From: Elusimicrobia bacterium HGW-Elusimicrobia-2
Lineage (GTDB): Bacteria; CG03
Reading direction: 5' to 3'
Length of the DNA: 18,429 bases
Assembly (NCBI GenBank): GCA_002841685.1
Contig: PHAM01000048.1
Location: 1-18,429, forward strand
The notes beneath the pieces are model-generated. The model searched no databases and was not told the origin of the DNA. It worked only from the letters and a program-made list of their open reading frames with translations. Shown in pieces: positions 17,801 to 18,429 of this stretch; within the stretch, counting starts at the first letter, position 1; every line of letters begins with the position of its first letter. The translations under genes were made by a program, and so were the position numbers.

Positions 17801-18429
17801 GTTTGAACCCGCGCGCTAAAGATAAGGCGGGGAACTGGGAAAGCCCTTTTTCAACAAAAACATTCCAGGCGGATTTTACTGACCCGAATTCGTTTATAAC
17901 GGAGCCGGTTTTTGACGATTACGACACTCTTCCCGCGATAAAAGGAACGACATATGAGGCGAAAACAATAAACAAGATTAAAATAGACATAAGAAGAACA
18001 GATAATAACTGGAGATGGAATAACGCCTCTTCAACATGGACGGCTACAAATCCTTATTGGAACGAAATAAGCGGAGCGTCATCATGGCAGTTCGACATAA
18101 GTTTCCCGACGAGGTGCTGGCAGAGCGGCAAAAGCTACGAGGTTACAGCGCATGCTGTTGACGGAGCGCAGAACGAGGAATCGGATGACGCGGATAATAA
18201 AAAATCATTCAACTTCAGGAAGGCGCCGGTGACATTTCAGCTCGGCGGTATTCCGTCAAATCCCGTCGCGGGCACCGAATATACGGTGACGGGAACAGCA
18301 TTTGATGAGGATCTTACCGTCGCGTCAGCGTATAAACAGTTTGTGGAATTTGAGTGTTCAAACCCGGCCTACACAGTTTTGCCGTCGTCATATCAGTTTA
18401 CGACAAATGACGCCGGCGTTCACGAGTTC
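8827..18429 (+). CDS. giant exported multi-domain Ig-like surface protein (3' end outside window)
   Basis: I translated every codon from ATG 8827 to the window end: 3,201 codons without a stop, so the gene continues beyond. Domains by residue: signal peptide 1-40 (core about 26-40, site near VFA); beta-rich N-terminal domain of unknown name about 44-240 (FYFKDAAAPS...); IPT/TIG-like domain about 242-339 (PNLTSVTP..., INFTGTDL); type A modules A1-A10 at 341-1582; type B modules B1-B6 at 1583-2288; A11-A17 at 2289-3134; B7 from 3135. Type A consensus: P.S.vt.Pan, isGtA.D, YW.G..W, W.y, Y.i..rA.DkagN, F.YD. Type B: AG..f.VtV.A.D.ygN, FtSsDg.a.iPa.Y.Ft, GvHtF. Trp, Thr, Ser and Asn are abundant and Cys is rare. 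Such chains are typical of extracellular stalks or adhesins; the cell-wall, beta-barrel or type 9-like anchor must lie downstream. No enzymatic domain was seen. Confidence 0.92.
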   Translation, partial: MISGNIRKFRKSLSTVPFLFGKPVVASAFLLVFMAVRVFAIATFYFKDAAAPSDAPSTIYCTDPESGYTYAAYGTNVRTMGTNPGGAELTWTHTAFGAGTGANNINFGGDIFVSPALKAQTLNSGTWSAQFRMYANGDKDNDDYARICVYVWRNNSVAAVIVSSYTQTTTHIVGTVLKTISFTGRPGAACSILDNDYLVVEVLARTMTNAPANSAPDYIYVGRDTTDSYLTAPQDLQIFTAPNLTSVTPDVKGQGCSLEQINFTGTDLQSDDILSFMRVDVAEIDTIGQSAKTIWTTSGTVKISIPDTVETSAAGGSVVLRIARLSNTNLFSEKAFTISSYPLSAVTSPADSSLKNSVASIGGTANARGGTIANIWIAIEKIMAGDNEFWDGSQWTTTPGANQWLAVTPDTSWSYDSSGVTWDSANSLYQLKSKAKNSYGGIESVGSGIQFRFDGQPPVVTSTVPVNNLYSAQAFNFSGTSSDNSSSYGYGVKTSGGITMRIYAVNVSKYWHGDVNQWVEGEYWCVATGSTSWNYSIATSSWNENQHYQTIVRAEDQGGNFSTVWSTRNFTYDIYAASPEKPDSRVTDPVDGEYRGSQWIENTGISGTASDNTRGGLDIGNDWGIQYAIRRQSDGFWYDIGIPGFKDNSGNPFWNAVNAVNMAETSATDWSETLTADWVRTLSATEFDDGVSYDVISRCRDITVSAYGGPNYEIVYETSTFIMDKGVPSSAILSPVLSHYQDVNTISGTAADTLSDVKETGGVNIRVSYTNGTSTYYLLPTNLWDSVPNVSHWLVCSGSHTWSYNSAAVAWTDTVDYKVEVRAEDKAQNKQTTFPNNTFMCDVSAPASALTNPQTGQLYRRGFPTLIQGTAVDVSSTVAKVYLKIKENSADIYWSDNLNTWVGYSTICACSYSAPNWTYDSDAKGVGWVNGTEYSLIPYARDFPGNAGDGTSRNFTWDVKIPTSAVTTPANASFLNSLLTIVGTGADSTGLINKVYVGIKDTVNLKWWDGTLVQWGAEEWNTAWAGSEPAPIWDYDMPHSTAYWTNNHKYIIYTKAVDESVKNISGQWVGNTEDALNNGTSSYFTFDGSAPESKIDNVTDSSYIKSLTDITGTALDLNGQLTPAGSIGQISSVKIHIYDANAGEYWGGALGWQTGGLVPSDAQYRTVSYTAYHAGGSSGTFVYNSGVESFPSWTPGNQYRLITKAQDGASNKEVTVSTVSFYYDVYVVGPPEYPDSSITYPANNWNTKTTTTTISGSAADNVALNWVYVKIMRLTQAGATDYWQGATWAGTEKWLNYNQGTLSSWGRTVPSDSSFWTENRLYKIISRAEDKALNWEINFTTITVVYDLLIPTAAVTYPANSGYVSSVGKITGTSEDSWPGQTGNVYLKLQRQDNSKYWKGSSSWTAVETWLAPTLSSGGTWWQLTDNPSWETTNYEAYAKCKDKADNWQTVYSTVAFIGDFTAPSSTVTTPANGSSQDSVAVISGAASDENELDYVKIDIKRNTDNFRWDEDNEQWVDTSNTPFWLDCAGSGGWSFTITYQTSCWSNGLSYTITPKAFDKAGNSSVGTASIFNFVYPAQNPFKVSYPSVMTAGVAGNFTVTAWNYDYSATATGYGGDVFFDSSDNYMLVDGNAHDGYSYTYVPGGGGDNGEHIFSVTMKTAGTNLWWKVWDPDTYGYVISSQVVINKVNPGALKYFQVTVNKTGDPNDPAGVTAGVLRSVTVSAYDAQKDYNDASRTGGNPKTNYNGIVHFTSSDGNASIPADYQFTSGSGEDNGVHTWLVGSSTGVKFKTMNLNGAWLRTNDTDLTTSTGAAAGIIVYPNSYASGSFVVSAATGPWTAGVGRATMTVESVDAYGNRCSSGVYNYNGTAKFTSSDGNVYFGNTKSTTVYTFTTGASGDNGYHVFNATAQFRTSGTQWIKAKDESNTQEGLKTGIVVYPGAATHFAVTASTNVTAGASFDVTVEALDQFNNRDTNYYSADSEFDFSALNSDNSPMSNSSFILDPTTFEAGWNGYHPFGSQATLNAAAGTGKKIKVTDTGKSITGERQSIKLNPASAWSLEVFVDNLGDAGAAVTLVAGGWYNMKVRAKDFYGNVDTNYAQQIKFTSPNSSSYLFDTDGSAGAPYIDTYTFVGGDLGSKVFSAAVCLKQTGVNKIVKASSTISGVYGQKVNNTVSAATLNSFAVSGVENPHSKGHNQSWTVAAVDLYGNTVTNYSGTVNFESGASAYTFLPANYKFVTSGGSPDNGIHTFEVSASTYLVFNSTGLLYIKAIDYSAGKEGKQENIRVVGLPLSAVTVPSSAVNYWSNVPGLQGTAAVQHSAATLAKIEINIKNIDDVKWWDGSDWNAGSVNWIEVFGDPWTYAGVPQVSWEDPKEFKIESRSYDNLFGTQTAVGSVQFYVDKTEPGSNITTPGWDDRKNALDNIIGACWDTGSGVDIVKIKISSGAYTWTGSSWSVNIHWIEAAGTGGSPPTGWNYGAFADGVNWSDGVEYNIDSKAWDLSSPAKEQSTAFNTKFTYDVTPPTTTVSNPADGSGRNALNEISGKAGDKNGVSAISDVYICIRKAGPTYWDRDGGTGWGGAIIWNECSGTDNWTLNSSTVTLTDGLEYKLYVKATDAAGNQTNIVDGDITSGVNYNSRFYYDTQDPNAKITYPEDAGKYNNVAALYGTAADNNTTAPGREIDYLKINVYDTTESKTWDGGPAAGGDGWDAGEYDDAAHWRTVSYTAYQAAGSSGTWGYPYGIGDSTPTWTDPRAYRVRIRVYDKAGNYVSYVDTITFTYDTYAASPERPDSLANSISNGDHLNDTFSSISGTAVDDILLDDIDPVNIKIWRADTSQFWGGASWGSDIWLSASGGVSWSRAIPPDPANAFWVENSSYGIITRAKDKAGNYERVFSTVSFIYDIETPDSLTTYPAVSPNDYIASSAAVKGTCYDTLQGITDKVYARLARNSDNKYWKVTASSWSAAEYWNESWLSPGVTSWVLTAPTGDWNESVSLYSLNPRAKDKAGNWESPFSTKTFQADFTDPNSFITEPVFDDYDTLPAIKGTTYEAKTINKIKIDIRRTDNNWRWNNASSTWTATNPYWNEISGASSWQFDISFPTRCWQSGKSYEVTAHAVDGAQNEESDDADNKKSFNFRKAPVTFQLGGIPSNPVAGTEYTVTGTAFDEDLTVASAYKQFVEFECSNPAYTVLPSSYQFTTNDAGVHEF
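9847..13572 (+). repeat. type A Ig-like module array A1-A10
   Basis: Ten modules of roughly 110-145 residues start near 9847, 10201, 10573, 11011, 11365, 11713, 12100, 12529, 12880 and 13219. Each opens after a P..P boundary with a strand ending in a GTA.D-like turn and closes with a YD..aP-like strand. They are strongly diverged from each other at the DNA level. Confidence 0.8.
11011..15690 (+). repeat. higher-order repeat, unit 1 (A4-A10 + B1-B6)
   Basis: First copy of a 13-module super-unit of about 4.68 kb. Offsets to the matching modules of unit 2 are 4680, 4668, 4671, 4653, 4653, 4650 and 4668 nt (A4-A10) and 4656 nt (B1 to B7), which is close to constant. Confidence 0.7.
13573..15690 (+). 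repeat. type B module array B1-B6
   Basis: Six modules start near 13573, 13906, 14293, 14641, 14986 and 15355. Recurrent features are tAG..f.VtV.A.D.ygN, Y.GtV.FtSsDg, and dnGvHtF. B2 (14077-14163) and B6 (15463-15572) show the pattern best. These resemble the invasin/filamentous-type Ig-like modules common in bacterial surface proteins. Confidence 0.78.
15691..18228 (+). repeat. type A Ig-like module array A11-A17
   Basis: Seven modules start near 15691, 16033, 16384, 16753, 17182, 17530 and 17887, followed by a type B module (B7) at 18229. Each pairs individually with A4-A10 of the first array (A11 with A4 by position only). Confidence 0.8.
15691..18429 (+). repeat. higher-order repeat, unit 2 (A11-A17 + B7..., truncated)
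   Basis: Second copy, cut by the window end inside its first B module. If complete it should run to about 20.3-20.4 kb in window coordinates with five more B modules. Confidence 0.65.

Noticed and set aside
1-18429. tRNA or rRNA genes, transposase genes, phage genes
   Set aside because: No cloverleaf-like segment, rRNA-like stretch or transposase/integrase motif was found on reading both strands; a covariance-model search would settle small RNAs.

Overview
The window (18,429 bp, every gene on the + strand) looks like a chromosomal segment of an uncultured Gram-negative-type bacterium. ATA and AGA/AGG codons are heavily used, short dispersed repeats lie in and between genes, and a giant Ig-like surface protein fills the right half. 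I think first of Elusimicrobiota, then Omnitrophota or a related lineage. This is recognition from style, not from a marker gene, so confidence is low to moderate.

Left half (1-7418): a tightly packed housekeeping and redox gene string. A small unknown ORF overlaps miaB (tRNA methylthiotransferase) by ATGA. After a repeat-bearing 154-bp gap come a LapA-type membrane protein and mutS. mutS is broken by a frameshift between Walker A and Walker B, at the foot of a GC hairpin. A visibly A+T-richer DUF1016/YhcG-type PDDEXK nuclease gene follows and contains two perfect long palindromes. Then come a 47-residue CxxC protein (CD1871A-like), a polytopic membrane 4Fe-4S protein, and a xylose-isomerase-like TIM-barrel protein. 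Several junctions are 4-bp ATGA overlaps, which suggests translational coupling. Two protein genes (miaB and the TIM-barrel gene) appear to carry in-frame insertions of short repeats.

Middle (7416-8830): a 3 x 15-bp tandem repeat ends in a good sigma70-type promoter just upstream of an unrecognised secreted or membrane protein. A secreted HEAT-repeat protein follows.

Right half (8827-18429): one uninterrupted reading frame of 3,201 codons with no stop, starting by ATGA overlap with the HEAT gene and running off the window. It encodes a giant exported protein: signal peptide, N-terminal beta domain, IPT/TIG-like domain, then at least 24 Ig-like modules of two kinds. Type A modules carry a YW.G..W / Y.i..rA.DkagN / F.YD..aP pattern. 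Type B modules carry an AG...VtV.A.D.ygN / FtSsD / Y.Ft...GvHtF pattern. The modules form a higher-order repeat of 7 A plus 6 B domains (about 1,555 residues, 4.65-4.68 kb). Seven A modules of the first copy each match the corresponding A module of the second copy at nearly the same offset, and the second copy is cut by the window end. This architecture is the most unusual thing here. The HEAT protein and the unknown secreted protein upstream could be its partners, but that is only a neighbourhood inference.
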